Shown here one piece after another: positions 10,401 through 21,700 of a stretch of DNA of 64,000 bases. This DNA is from Euptelea pleiosperma (lineage: Eukaryota > Streptophyta > Magnoliopsida > Ranunculales > Eupteleaceae). The notes under the pieces are model-generated. The model made no database searches. It had not been told where the DNA came from and saw only the letters and a list, made by a program, of their open reading frames with translations. Positions within the stretch are counted from its first letter, which is position 1, and every line of letters begins with the position of its first letter. Where the stretch lies: the NCBI GenBank assembly GCA_035048495.1, contig CM068540.1:11454829-11518828 (forward strand), given 5' to 3'. The position numbers and the translations under genes are program-made.

Positions 10401-13219
10401 CTGCTAGTGAACGTAAGAAACTTCTTGAGCTACTCAACGAGCACAAATCTGCGATAGGTTGGACTATAGATGATATTCGTGGCATAGACCCCTCGGTGTG
10501 CCAACATCACATCTATCTCGAGGATGAATCCAAAACCTCTCGAGAAAACCAGAGGAGGTTGAACCCCGTCTTGAAGGATGTAGTCCGGGACGAGGTCCTT
10601 AAACTGTTAGATGCGGGTATCATTTACCCCATCTCCGATAGCAAATGGGTGAGTCCTATTCATGTCGTCCCTAAAAAGGCAGGATTCACGGTTGTGGAAA
10701 ATGAGAACAAGGAAATGGTCACCCAGCGCCTGAAGAAAGGGTGGAGAGTCTGCATCGATTACCGACGACTCAACACCAACACTAGGAAGGACCATTTTCC
10801 TTTACCCTTCATAGACCAAATGTTGGAGAGACTAGCAGGTCACTCCTATTACTGCTTCCTCGATGGTTACTCAGGGTATAATCAAATACCCATCGCCCCT
10901 GAGGATCACGAGAAGACAACTTTCACCTGTCCCTTTGGCACTTTTGCCTACAAGCGCATGCCCTTTGGCCTCTGCAATGCACCCGCGACCTTTCAAAGGT
11001 GTATGATGAGCATATTCTCCGACATGGTGGAAAAATTCCTCGAAGTCTTTATGGACGACTTCTCAGTTTTTGGGTCATCCTTTGATGACTGTCTGACCCA
11101 TCTAGGGCTGGTACTTCAACGCTGTCAGGACAAGCGACTTGTCCTCAATTGGGAGAAATGCCACTTCATGGTGAAGAAAGGCATAGTTCTGGGACATGTC
11201 ATTTCCCATCAGGGCATTGAGGTCGACAAAGCTAAAATCGATATCATCTCGACCTTGCCCATTCCTAAGTCCGTGCGTGACATCCGATCCTTTTTGGGAC
11301 ACGGAGGATTCTATAGGCGATTCATCAAGGACTTCTCTCAAATCGCTCGACCTCTGTCCCATCTTCTGGCTAAAGATAGTCCTTTCGACTTTAATGCTGA
11401 CTGTGTCAAGGCATTTGAGCGTCTCAAATCTGAGCTCACTACTGCGCCCATTATCCGTCCCCCGGACTGGACTCTACCTTTCGAGGTAATGTGCGATGCT
11501 TCTGACTACGCATTAGGCGCCGTTCTAGGGCAGAGAGTTGACAAAAGGTCACACGTGATCTACTACGCAAGCAAAACTCTTAACTCTGCCCAAATGAATT
11601 ACTCCACCACTGAGAAAGAACTCCTGGCGGTAGTCTTCGCCCTTGATAAATTCCGTCAGTACCTCTTAGCCACTAAGGTGGTAGTGTACACTGATCATGC
11701 AGCCCTTCGTTATCTCATGTCGAAAAAGGAAACCAAGCCTCGATTAATTCGATGGATTCTCTTACTGCAGGAATTCGACCTCGAGATTAAGGATAAGAAA
11801 GGAACTGAGAATGTAGTGGCTGATCACTTGTCTAGACTGACTTTAGAGTCATCCTTCGACACCCAGCCCATCCCTGAAACCTTTCCAGACGAACAACTGT
11901 TCGCCATCTCTGTTAATCCTTGGTATGCTGACATTGTCAACTACCTTGTCACCGAAGAAATGCCGTCACACTGGTCAAAACAGGACAAAAGCCAATTCCT
12001 AGCAAGAGTTAAGTACTACTCTTGGGATGACCCTTATTTGTATAAATACTGTCCTGACCAGATCATTCGTCTCTGTGTCCCTGAGTCGGACCAACTCAAT
12101 ATCTTGTCCTCATGTCATGACCAACCTTGTGGTGGTCATTTCAGCACTAAGAAGACTGCAGAAAAAGTGCTGCAATGCGGATTCTACTGGCCTACACTAT
12201 TTAAAGATGCCCATATCTACTGCAAAACTTGTCCTAATTGCCAGCATCTAGGCCGCATCTCCCAGAGGAACATGATGCCCCTCACTCCCATCCAGGTCGA
12301 TGAAATATTTGACATTTGGGGCATCGACTTCATGGGCCCCTTTCCCATTTCCTATGGTTTTGAGTACATTCTCCTTGCGGTAGACTATATATCCAAATGG
12401 ATAGAAGCCATTCCCACCAAGACCAATGACCACAAAGTGGTGGTCAAATTCCTAAAGGAGTTCATCTTCGCTCGATTCGGTGCCCCTAAGGCCATCATTA
12501 GCGATGGGGGCACCCATTTCTGCAATAAGATATTCGAGAACTTAATGAAGAAGTATGGGGTAACCCACAAGGTTGCCCTAGCTTATCATCCGCAGACTAG
12601 TGGTCAAGTAGAGGTCTCTAATCGTCAGATCAAGCAGATCTTGGAGAAGACAGTCAATACCACACGTAAAGACTGGTCTACTCGTCTCACTGATGCTTTA
12701 TGGGCATACAGAACCGCCTACAAGACCCCACTCAATATGTCTCCCTATCGTCTCGTCTTTGGGAAACCCTGTCATCTACCGGTAGAGATTGAACATCGTG
12801 CTCTGTGGGCCATTAAGAAGCTCAACTTCGACCTCGACTCTGCAGGGGAAGAGCGAAAACTTCAAATGAATGAGTTAGAAGAACTCAGAAATGATGCCTA
12901 CAACTTGTCCAAGAATTACAAAGCCAAAATGAAGTGGATACATGACAAGAGCATCCTCAGGAAAGAGTTCCATCCAGGACAGAAGGTCCTTCTTTATAAT
13001 TCTCGTCTCCATCTCTTCCCTGGGAAACTGAAATCTAGGTGGACCGGTCCTTATACGATCACCACAGTCACACCCTTTGGGGCAATCACTATTGAGGATC
13101 CTCAGGATCACTCCTCTTTTCAAGTCAACGGGCAGCGTCTAAAACAGTACCATGAACTTGACGTATTGTTCATTCAGACTTTTGAGATCGATCTCATCGA
13201 TCCTATCTATGTCGACTGA
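7439..13219 (+). CDS. gag-pol: Athila-lineage gag-pol polyprotein, intact
   Basis: This single frame of 1926 codons encodes the particle and enzymes for reverse transcription and integration. Domains in order: capsid-type gag (about 80-260); CCHC zinc knuckle C326-C329-H334-C339; Gln/Pro-rich linker (about 360-530); protease with DLGAS (active D744) and ILGRPF; reverse transcriptase (about 1040-1220) with FMDD at 1204-1207 and the Athila-type insert before [12 protein letters not shown]. RNase H has D1353, E1394, D1419 and D1462. Integrase has the HHCC finger H1560, H1567, C1598, C1601, then D1630, D1689 and E1725 (35 residues between the last two). A GPY-type motif is near 1868-1872. The start may be Met50 (7586) rather than Met1, because H's frame begins at the residue matching Met50. 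Two stops in tandem end it. No stop or frameshift is seen, so it looks functional. Confidence 0.95.
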   Translation: MPHSRMPVWNRPNKRLVRSENHVPTVDPPLNTSPSLSPPASPSTTTFVVMAVERPLIETFAPISANPPTCIVLPPTTAVQFEIRPQTIQMLPTFRGLPREDPYSHIREFQHVILLFKNQNLDDDNVRLRVFPFSLKDRASDWLYSLPADSISSWKELVGKFMSKFYPMTRTNQMKQLIQDFRQKSDEKFFEAWDRFQDYLTKCPHHSIDKGNLVHVFYKGLTDESRTMVESMCQGKFLHQTPTDAYKFLGELGENSQHWTTDSEFSRTTSVQRTTKGHDATADTELRSVIQELSKSVSALAVSVQKPTQQSTPVMHVGHESPMESCTLCLQPSHTTEHCPLNEGWSNPLQEEVCAFSTYKPPTQNSYSQSYHPDTRNHPNFSWRPHSTQPQAQPPRQPQGMYPPGFNQPNRQFNQGQYQQNQYPSTQNQQFQQGQYSGQQSTFQNQQRVPQNFQNQQIVPTNSSAYNYNAPMSSSRELVPQLPLAVPQQSVPKSGIEDLLAQLITQQQQSMQRLEQQQQQSMLRLEQRLGNLEAEKAKGIFPSQPIANPKGNAKGAVYEIGSQSQSQNENCQGEVQAITTLRSGKTVDMGVQPPSVPSPAPITRTEETSPNPTSASSTSAPTSDIPVQKSKAKDKSICRVKPPFPDRLVQDKRDQQFSEILDVFKDVQINIPFLSAIKQIPSYAKFLKDLCTVKRRTHVPKAAFLAEKATAFIQRNSVIKHKDPGSPTVQCEIGDNFSCTALLDLGASVNLIPFSVYQQLGLKDMKPTNVTLKLADQSIKIPRGIIQDVLVKVADFYYPVDFIILDTEPCQDNRIPVILGRPFLATANAHIGCQDGNMSIAFGNLKAEVNIFRLMQQDADREVTDEMCAVESLIPDSTEDILKQCLEHFGADFATESAISDLNDLLETASLIEIPAPLIEFEPLITMAREPFLPLPTEVKPLQSVSSVTPISTPSAPILELKPLPTDLSYAYLGPKETYPVILASALSASERKKLLELLNEHKSAIGWTIDDIRGIDPSVCQHHIYLEDESKTSRENQRRLNPVLKDVVRDEVLKLLDAGIIYPISDSKWVSPIHVVPKKAGFTVVENENKEMVTQRLKKGWRVCIDYRRLNTNTRKDHFPLPFIDQMLERLAGHSYYCFLDGYSGYNQIPIAPEDHEKTTFTCPFGTFAYKRMPFGLCNAPATFQRCMMSIFSDMVEKFLEVFMDDFSVFGSSFDDCLTHLGLVLQRCQDKRLVLNWEKCHFMVKKGIVLGHVISHQGIEVDKAKIDIISTLPIPKSVRDIRSFLGHGGFYRRFIKDFSQIARPLSHLLAKDSPFDFNADCVKAFERLKSELTTAPIIRPPDWTLPFEVMCDASDYALGAVLGQRVDKRSHVIYYASKTLNSAQMNYSTTEKELLAVVFALDKFRQYLLATKVVVYTDHAALRYLMSKKETKPRLIRWILLLQEFDLEIKDKKGTENVVADHLSRLTLESSFDTQPIPETFPDEQLFAISVNPWYADIVNYLVTEEMPSHWSKQDKSQFLARVKYYSWDDPYLYKYCPDQIIRLCVPESDQLNILSSCHDQPCGGHFSTKKTAEKVLQCGFYWPTLFKDAHIYCKTCPNCQHLGRISQRNMMPLTPIQVDEIFDIWGIDFMGPFPISYGFEYILLAVDYISKWIEAIPTKTNDHKVVVKFLKEFIFARFGAPKAIISDGGTHFCNKIFENLMKKYGVTHKVALAYHPQTSGQVEVSNRQIKQILEKTVNTTRKDWSTRLTDALWAYRTAYKTPLNMSPYRLVFGKPCHLPVEIEHRALWAIKKLNFDLDSAGEERKLQMNELEELRNDAYNLSKNYKAKMKWIHDKSILRKEFHPGQKVLLYNSRLHLFPGKLKSRWTGPYTITTVTPFGAITIEDPQDHSSFQVNGQRLKQYHELDVLFIQTFEIDLIDPIYVD

Positions 13220-13253
13220 TGATCCACTCAGTCTCCTGTGCTCCAACTTGGTT

Positions 13254-13272
13254 GGGGGTGCCTGTCACCCCC
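13254..13272 (+). other. Hairpin just after the gag-pol stop
   Basis: GGGGGTG pairs with CACCCCC across the loop CCTGT, 34 bases after the stop. B has the same hairpin (complement of 18676-18694). H has GGGGGTA with TACCCCC (54308-54328), a paired change. F has GGGGGTG with CACTCTC (40872-40890), paired through two G-U pairs. Confidence 0.65.
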
Positions 13273-13509
13273 GTCATGTCTGGCTGAAGACGTAAAACTT
13301 AGCGCTTTCGGAAAGGCAATTCCGGTATTCCTAGAGTACATGAGTCTCATGCATTTGTTATTACTGTTATATCTCTGGAAATGCAGGTACATTCATTCTT
13401 TCGATCATCAGGTACCACACAATGTCGAGTTTCTGCCGATTTGGTAACATCCTTCCTGAATCTTTGCATCATCATCATTGATTTGTTATCATTTTATGTC
13501 CCGGTCATG

Positions 13510-13527
13510 AGCACCGAGGACGGTGCT
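13510..13527 (+). other. Second conserved 3' hairpin, followed by a G-rich motif
   Basis: AGCACCG pairs with CGGTGCT around an AGGA loop. The G-rich GGTTGGGGGT follows at 13535-13544. H is identical at 54564-54581. F has AGCACTG (41121-41138), which still pairs through a G-U. B has lost only the outermost pair. Confidence 0.6.
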
Positions 13528-13591
13528 ATATTTTGGTTGGGGGTGGGTATTTACCAAAACTCATGTATTCCTTTTGATAAATATATATATA

Positions 13592-13622
<31 letters not shown>

Positions 13623-15161
13623 GGTTGTTTTTGGGGTGATTTCCGATGTTCTCCAAAAGTTTTCTAGAATTTCAAAAATGTGTCAAATACCCTGACTTTG
13701 ATTAGCTGAAAACCTCCGTTAAGTCAGTATTGAGGATGTCAATTTTTGTTTAAAGTTAGCGTTGAATCAAGTCAAGCGTGGCTACAGTAGGTTTGAAAAC
13801 TCAGAAAAACTCAGATTTGGCACAATTGTACACTATCAACATCAGAGTCGTCCTAAGTTTTGAAACTCTAGAGATCCTATAAGAATAATTGTGGAGACCT
13901 AACCCAGTGAGCTTTCGAACCTTTAATCATTTCGGAGAGTTATACAATAATCCTGAGTCAATGCATGACTCACTATTCTTCATGCCCGCAATATTCGTTG
14001 AGAGATCTCATTATCTTTTGCTTCGATCATGGAACTCGGAACGACATCAACATTGGATTACTACGACAGAACCTTCTCTATATCCAGTCAAGACAGTATA
14101 CATGATAGTGCAAACCCTAGAAAATGATTTAGGCCATTTTTTTCTGAACCATTCAGCCTTTTTACTCACCTGAATTATACTTCACTAGAAACCCCTTGAG
14201 CCGTTCTATAAAAGCCTTTTATTTGCAAACCCATCAACCTAAAATCCAGTCCAGCTACGAAACATGACTGGCTACCCTTATTTTGAGATGGACAAAAGAA
14301 TAACTGATGTGGGTGTATCGTGAAAAAGAAAAGTAAAGAAGAAGAATCAAAAGGAAAAGAAAGTGGTTCAAGCCAAAAACAAAATATAGAAAGAAAGTAT
14401 GAAGAAGAGCTGAAAAGAAATTGAGCAGTCTCAAAAATATCAAGAAAAAGAGAAAAATACGAAAAAAAAGGAAAAAGAACCAGATAATGGTGTTACGCCG
14501 CAGGAAAAATTTTAGAAAAGGGCAATATCCTCTCAAGATCTTTGAAATCCTGCATTCCTTTATCTCTCTACACATGACCTAAGCCTCATTACAACCCAGG
14601 AAAGTCCTACTTGATTCTAGGATAGCACGATCATAAAATGTGGAGATTGGAGAAAGGGAAGCTATAGAGTTTGATCTGACGTTCCCGAGTGAAGTGGTAT
14701 TCCAATCATGAGATCTGCTTCTATTAAAGATGTCCTTCCTTCAAATAAAACATATGTGAGATCTTTTGCCTCTTTATATTAAATACATCTCCTCACATAT
14801 AAATTGAGAGAAAAGAAGAAAACCCTTCTTGTGTGATTCTATTCTGAGTGCTAAACATGTGAGATTTGAGGTCGAGGCATAAAAACTTAGAGGTGATCTG
14901 AAAATCTTTACGGTCGGATGATGAGAATGTTGAGCACACACACACGCAGAGTCTGACTATTCTGGGTCATGATTATCAGTCTATAGTCTTGCAAAAAAAA
15001 AAACTTTCAAACTCTTCGCTAGCATGTAACTATTTTTGCATCCATTCAATGATTTGACAAACGGGGTTTTCCCTGAGCTAATATGAAAAAGTGTGCAGCA
15101 TGTGCAGAGCCCTTTTAAGCTCATGTATTTCGCACTAATTGCCAAGGATTGGCAATATGCT

Positions 15162-15173
15162 GGTTGGGGGTTG
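15162..15173 (+). other. Putative polypurine-tract equivalent of A
   Basis: GGTTGGGGGTTG directly abuts the TGATATT start of the 3' LTR, where the plus-strand primer of an LTR retrotransposon lies. It is G-rich but interrupted by T pairs, so it is not a classical polypurine tract. The same tract is next to the 3' LTRs of B, F and H. Confidence 0.55.
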
Positions 15174-17733
15174 TGATATTCGCTCAAAAGTGCTTATTTT
15201 AAGCACTTATCCTGTTAGCGTTATCGCACTCTCCTACGTAAAACTGCTCTAATTATCCACTTTTCTACGTAAGAGTCTATCTCATTGCGTAAAACACACT
15301 TTTCTGGACGAAATGGTATATTTGCATGCATTAAACACATTTTCGGAAGTCTAAATATTAAGCCGTTCTGATAAAGTCTCATTACGCGCTTCTTCTGTCG
15401 CAGGAAACCCCGATGGGACGATTTTCGAGACTTGTGGGCCCAAATCGATCATGAAAGCCCATTATCAAAGCTTAACAAGCCCACATGCTATAACTAGAAG
15501 ATATGGGCCAAATATGGGCTGAATAAGAGGACCAAAAAGCCAGCCCAAAGAACGAAGAGAGCAGGAGAGCCAATGACCAAGAGACGGACCAAAGCGTTTA
15601 AAGCCACATGAGTCAGCAAGGAATGATAGTCGACTCTACTGGAGAAGCGTGAGGATGGTCACAGTGAAGAACAGGGTTCCAGACCCTCCGCCAGTGCTTT
15701 TTTCCATTTTTTTTGATACTTTTTCTCTCATCTCTCCTTATTCTCTCTCTCTCTTCATCTCTCGATCCTCGAATCTACTGACCTAACCCCAGAACTCCTG
15801 CCTATCAGCTCTATCTCATCTCCCTTAGCTTTCTGACCGTTGGATCTTTCATCGGACCGTTGGATCTTCAATCGGACCGTTGGATCTCTCTAGATCCGTC
15901 GATCTACCAATCTGGGTCCCAATCAAGTCACCATCCATCCGATCGCCTTCAGAATGCCTGTCACATCATCTTGTGAGAGGATGGACATCATCAGTCCATG
16001 TGGGCCAGTAGCCGGGCCCATCAGCATCGACCCGCTGTCCGACCAGTTAGTGGACCCCGCGAATTTCAAAAATAATTTTAATTAAATGGGGGGTCCACTA
16101 ATTGGGGAGATTCCCCATAGAAAAGTAGGTTTTTACTTAAAAAAAAAAAAAAAAAAAAAAAAATATTTTTTATTTTCAAAAAATACCCTATTTCCATTAA
16201 TGGAAATAGGGAGCTTTATAAGATGAGGGAGAAGGGTTCGTTCGAACCCTAATCCCCCTCAAATCTTCTCCTTTCTCTCCCCCTATCAATCCCGCATTCA
16301 CCCTTGGCCCCATTCTTCTTCTTTTTCTTCTTTTCTCTTTCTCATTTTCTTCATCTTCTTCTTCTTCTTCGCCGGAGTTGCCTGCAACTCCGGCCGTCAG
16401 TGCTCCTCCACGGCATCAGTCTCCTTCTTCTTCTTCTTCTTCTTCTTCTTCTTCTTCTTCTTCTTCTTCTTCTTCTTCTTCTTTTTCTTTTTCTTCTCAT
16501 TTTTTTTTTCGTTTTCGTTTTCGTTTTTTTTTTCATTACCGTTTTTTTTTTTAACGCCGGAGTTGCAGACCTGCAACTCCGGCCGTCAGTGCTCCTTACG
16601 CCCCACGTTCCACAGCCTTCTCCTCCCTCCTCTTCTCTTTCTCTTCTGGTTGCTAAAAAAAAAAAAAAAAAACCCCAGCAAAAATCTCCTTGGGGACGCA
16701 TCAGCAACTTCCAAGGTTTCTCCTTGGTTCGTCGGTATCTCCCCTCGCCTGCACCAGCCACCACAGCTGCGAACAGCACCATCCAGCGACCGTCTCCTCC
16801 TCTGTTCCTTCTTCTCCAGCCGCCTGACCAGCAATTAAAATAAAAAATAAAAAAAGAGAAAAAGAGAAAGAGACGAGGAGAAGGGAGGAGTTCGTATTCT
16901 CCCTCGTCTACAACCACGACGCCCCCTCATCCTTGGGCAGAATAGCAACTCCCACGTGCTCCTCCAACCTTCATCCCCCAACCGACACCACAAGGTTCTA
17001 GTCGCTGTGAACGAACCTACAAATTCAGCAAGCATCTTCTTCACCAACTTGTAGCATTGCCCCTTTGCCTTCATCCTTCATTACTGCTACAAGAGCATCA
17101 CATGCATCCACTGTCCATCTTCTCCATAATAGATTGGACGTGCTCGTACACCTTGGTCCTTCACTCCTCCTCACAATAGCTATAAAGAGCACCGGTAAGT
17201 CGTTCTCCACACCTATCCTATCCTCCATCACCTATTTCCCTCTCTAGGATGAGGTTATCATTTTTTCTCTCTCTACTTCTATCTTTTTCTCTCTCTAGTC
17301 TTCCCTCTCTATCTCTAGGTTTTAATTCTCTCTCTCTCTCTTTCACTTTCTCTCTCTAGATCTCTCTAATTTGTTTTAATATTTTCTCTCTCTATCTCTT
17401 CTTTCTCTCTCTATATTTTAGTATTTTCTCGTTCTTTTATTATTTAAAAAAAAAAAAATAGTTTGATTATTGTAGAGAAACTTTGATCATTAATAAAATT
17501 GTTATTTTATTGTTATTTTTCATTCTTGTGGTGTGATAAATTCTCTCTCTAGTTTCATTATCTTTTGTGTTCTTATTCGCGCGAATCCTACTAATCCCGA
17601 GTGCGGATCGACATCCGACACGAATCCCTATACAAAAGCTCATATTTTGCAGGATTAAAATTCGGATCAAATTACAAATCTTGTTGATTCTAGGGTTTCC
17701 GCAACCAATGACGCGGAAAAATTCCTATTTTCA
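15174..17733 (+). repeat. A 3' LTR (2560 bp)
   Basis: It is nearly identical to the 5' LTR. Differences seen are about four substitutions (for example TTTTCTAG to TTTTCGAG near 15426, and CAACG to CAATG near 17709), an expansion of the CTT run by ten triplets (16425-16482) and one-base changes in two A-runs. It ends TTTTCA at 17733 and is followed by the ATGGG duplication. Confidence 0.95.
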
Positions 17734-17738
17734 ATGGG
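17734..17738. repeat. Target-site duplication of A, right copy (ATGGG)
   Basis: It matches 3200-3204 exactly and marks the return to the internal sequence of B. Confidence 0.95.
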
Positions 17739-18728
17739 TTATCAAGAAAAGGTTTTCATCATAAGGCTCAAGAGGGTTTCCAATGATGTAGATGTTAGGT
17801 AAGCCAAAAATGTCTGATTGGGGTAGAAAGATAGCCTATATCATTTTCTAGGTTTTACACTTTCATCTGTGATGTCTCGAATGGATAGAGAGAAGGTTCT
17901 TTTTGTGATGATCCATCTTTGACGTCACTCCCAGTTCTATGACCAAAGCAAGGATTAATGAGATCTTACAAGGGAATAGTTGGGGACTGGAAAAAAAAGT
18001 GAGTCATCTTGTGACTCAGAGTTATTTATATCCCTCAGAAGTGAAGAGAGGCTCAAATGCTCACTGGGTTAGGTCTCCACAGTTGTTCTTCTTGGATCTC
18101 TAGATCGTCCAGACTACATGTAGTTCTGATGTTGATTTGTGAAAAATTCTTGCTGAATCTGAGTTTTCCAAGAGTTTAATTCCACTGTAGTATTCTTCCA
18201 CACCGAACTAAGAGCTAATAAGTGATTTTCTCAGTGTAGACATCCTTTTCAATGAATAGACTTAGCGAAGAGTTTTGATTCATCATTGTAACAATTTTTG
18301 AAAACACTGTTAAAATCAACAAGAGACACCTTGAAAACAGTCCGAAAATCATCCCAAAATGCATTTTTTTTTAAATCACATGAGATTTTGGTAAAGTACC
18401 CACCCCCAACCAAAATATTGCACCGTCCTCGGTGCTCATGACCAGAACACATAGTGAAAATGATAAGTTCATGATGCGAGTGTGAAGGAAGGGTGTTACC
18501 AATTCTATCGGATATCAACAGTGGAAAGTACCAGAGTAGTACGAGAGTGATGGTACCTACATGGGCAGAAAATTATAGTAGTGATAAAGACAATGCATTT
18601 GACTCATGAGACCATAGGAATACTGGAATTGTCTTTCCGAAAGCGCTAAGTTTTACGTCTTCAGCCAGACACAACGGGGGTGACAGGCACCCCCAACCAA
18701 GTTGGAGCACAGGAGACTGAGTGGATCA
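17739..18728 (-). other. B 3' noncoding region, gag-pol-proximal part
   Basis: This is the reverse complement of the segment following gag-pol in A. It includes the G-rich motif complement ACCCCCAACC (about 18402), the AGGA-loop hairpin (18420-18436) and the post-stop hairpin (18676-18694). It continues at 3199 beyond A. No gene is supported. Confidence 0.8.
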
Positions 18729-21700
18729 TCAGTCGACATAGACAGGATCGATGAGATCGATCTCAAAAGTCTGAATGAACAATACGTCAAGTTCATGGAA
18801 CTGTTTTAGACACTGCCCATTGACCTGAAAAGAGGAGTGATCCTTGGGATCCTCAATAGTGATTGCCCCAAAGGGTGTGACTGCTGTGACCGTATAAGGA
18901 CCGGTCCACCTAGATTTCAATTTCCCAGGGAAGAGATGAAGACGAGAATTATAAAGAAGGACCTTCTGTCCTGGATGGAACTCTTTCCTGAGGATGCTCT
19001 TGTCATGTATCCACTTCATTTTTGCTTTATAATTCTTGGACAAGTTGTAGGCATCATTTCTGAGTTCTTCTAAATCATTCATTTGAAGTTTTCGCTCCTC
19101 CCCTGCAGAGTCGAGGTCGAAGTTGAGTTTCTTAACGGCCCACAGGGCACGATGTTCAATCTCTACCGGTAGATGACAGGGTTTCCCAAAGACGAGACGA
19201 TAGGGAGACATATTGAGTGGGGTCTTGTAGGCGGTTCTGTATGCCCATAAAGCATCAGTCAGATGAGTAGACCAGTCTTTACGTGTGGTATTGACTGTCT
19301 TCTCCAAGATCTGCTTGATCTGAGGATTAGAAACCTCTACTTGACCACTAGTCTGTGGATGATAAGCTAAGGCAACCTTGTGGGTTACCCCATACTTTTT
19401 CATTAATTTCTCGAATATCCTATTGCAGAAATGGGTGCCCCCATCACTAATGATGGCCTTAGGGGCACCGAATTGGGCGAAGATGAACTCCTTTAGGAAT
19501 TTGATCACCACTTTGTGATCATTGGTCTTGGTGGGAATGGCTTCTATCCATTTGGATACATAGTCTACCGCAAGGAGAATGTACTCAAAACCATAAGAAA
19601 CGGGAAATGGGCTCATGAAGTCGATGCCCCAAATGTCAAATGTTTCATCGACCTGGATGGGAGTTAGGGGCATTGAAAGTAGGATTTTTTCCGCGTCGTT
19701 GGTTACGGAAACCCTAGAATCAACAAGATTTGTAATTTATCCGAGATTTCCTATAAAATTCAGAGATTCTAACATAGGGATTCGTGTCGGATGTCGATCC
19801 GCACTCGGGATTAGGGAACGTGCAATGGAAAACATAAAATGATAGAGTTTTCCCTAAAATTGTTCCTAAAATTGTTGCTCAATGTTGATGGAGGGGTGAG
19901 AGTGGTGAAGTAATGGATTTAAAACATGCTCTTTTTTTTTATGAGGATCAACTCTTAATTAAAGAAGTTATCAAATACTGAATTAAAAACCACTATTCAT
20001 GGTGAAAGAAAATCAAGAACAAGAGCTCAAAAGAAGCCTAATTTTATTGAATCTATATAAATTGCTTACATTGACAAACAAAAGCAAAAATTGAAACTAA
20101 CCTAAAAAGCATAAAAGTAGAGATAGATGAGGTGAGATAGAGAGAAGATGGAGAGATAGAATATTGTTTATTTTTTATTTTTATTTTTTTTTTACCTTCG
20201 GAACTTACCATGTGGAGGTCACGGCCAAGGCATTGGACATGAGGTTCTTTGACCTGAGTGAGCAAAAAGATGATGGCTTGGAGATCCAGCTGGGTGACGG
20301 CTTGGTAAAGGCGATAATGGAATGTAATGGATAGGAAGGTGCTGGATCGGTCAAAATGGAAGATGGAGGATGGAGAATATGGTTGATGGAGGCGCTGGAG
20401 ATGAGGTTCGACAGGTGGAGATGTTGCAGCAGCTAAGGTTGAGCGGTGGAGAGTGGCTGGGGTTTGTGTTTACGTAGAAGGCGGCTTATGGAGTTGTTGG
20501 AATGGTGATGGCGGCAAATGGTATTGAAGGTAGAGGAGCAAGCAGTAATGGCAACTATGTGAGATGAGGACGGTGGTGGCTGGAACGTGGAGATGATGGT
20601 GGTGATGGCGGCTTTGGGCGGCAGCTTTTTTTTGTGATGGAGGAGATGAGATCGTGGAGAGGGGATAAGGGAGACGGCTAGGGTTTGTGTGAGAATAAGG
20701 AATGGGAGAGGAAGATTGAGGAATGGATGGTGAAGGTGGTAGCCAGTTTTAATGGTGCTTGCCGGAGTTGCAACCTGCAACTCCGGCGATCTCTTTTTTT
20801 TTTTTTTTTTTTTTTTCTGAAGTTACAATGAGAAAGGAGGATGGCTGCTGTAGTAATGGAGATGCCGGCGCTTGATGGAGGCTGATGAAAGTGCCGACTA
20901 AGGGAAGTGTTGCTGTGGGAGTTGCAGGCGGACCTGCAACTCTTGGTGGAGGCGGTAAAGTGATGGAGATGGGAGAACGTGTGTGCAAGGGCGCTACTGT
21001 TATGAGCAGCAATGGTGGAGAAACGGGTGGAGAGTGAACCGCAGGTTCACTTGGAAGAGCAGAAACTTGCTGTTCTTGGAGCAATGAGGATGGTGGCTTC
21101 GGGTGAAAACGTGGGGAGAAGATGATGAAGAAGAAGAAGGAAAAGAAGAAAAGGATGGGCCAAAAAAAAGAAGGGAAACGTCGGGAAGGGCTTTTGGGGA
21201 AGGATTGAAGGGATTAGAGGGGGATTAGGATTCCAAAGAACCCTTCTCCTTCCCCTTTTAAAGCTCCCTAGTTTCCATTAATGGAAATTAGGGAATTTTT
21301 GAAATAAATATTATTTTTTTTTTTTAAGTAGAACACTACTTTTCTTTGGGGAATGTCCCCATTTAGTGGACCCCCCATTTTTTAAAATTTAATTAAAATT
21401 ATTTTAAAATTCACGGGGTCCACTAACTGGTCGGACAGCGGGTCGATGATGATGGGCCCAGCTACTGGCCCACATGGATTGATGATGTCCATCGTCTCAC
21501 AAGATGATGTGACAGACAGTCTGATGGTGATCGGATGGATGGTGACTCGATTGGGACCCAGATTGGTGGATTGACGGATTTAGAGAGATCCAACGGTCCG
21601 ATTGAAGATCCAACGGTCAGAAAGCTAAGGGAGATGAGATAGAGCCGATGGGCAGGAGTTCTGGGGTTAGGTCAGTAGATTCGAGGATCGAGAGATAAAG

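Larger units (their letters stand above)
13220..15173 (+). other. A 3' noncoding region
   Basis: About 1.95 kb lies between the gag-pol stop and the 3' LTR, where some Athila elements carry an envelope-like gene. I see no such gene. The region holds two conserved hairpins (13254-13272, 13510-13527), three copies of GGTTGGGGGT, an A-run (about 13595-13619) and a purine-rich segment (14320-14520). F and H, which do not encode pol, keep the same region. This suggests cis-acting functions. Confidence 0.75.
3205..17733 (+). mobile_element. A: complete young Athila-family LTR retrotransposon
   Basis: A has two near-identical LTRs (3205-5734 and 15174-17733), a primer-binding site, an intact gag-pol frame and a G-rich tract before the 3' LTR. 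The 5-bp target duplication ATGGG is at 3200-3204 and 17734-17738. By eye the LTRs differ by about four substitutions plus length changes in a CTT run (ten extra triplets in the 3' copy) and two A-runs. This indicates a very recent insertion. Length is 14.5 kb. A sits in the 3' noncoding region of B in the opposite orientation. It lacks the extra envelope-like frame found in some Athila elements. Confidence 0.95.

Noticed and set aside
13381..13695. Frame of 104 codons with a Lys run after gag-pol
   Set aside because: It reads through an A-run in noncoding sequence and is not kept in F.
14255..14575. Minus-strand Phe/Leu-rich frame that looks like membrane segments, a possible envelope-like remnant
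   Set aside because: It is the complement of an A/G-rich noncoding stretch, is on the wrong strand, and recurs in H without constraint on the frame.
19615..19842. Frame crossing the junction of B and C
   Set aside because: It joins B's antisense integrase with the end of solo LTR C by chance.
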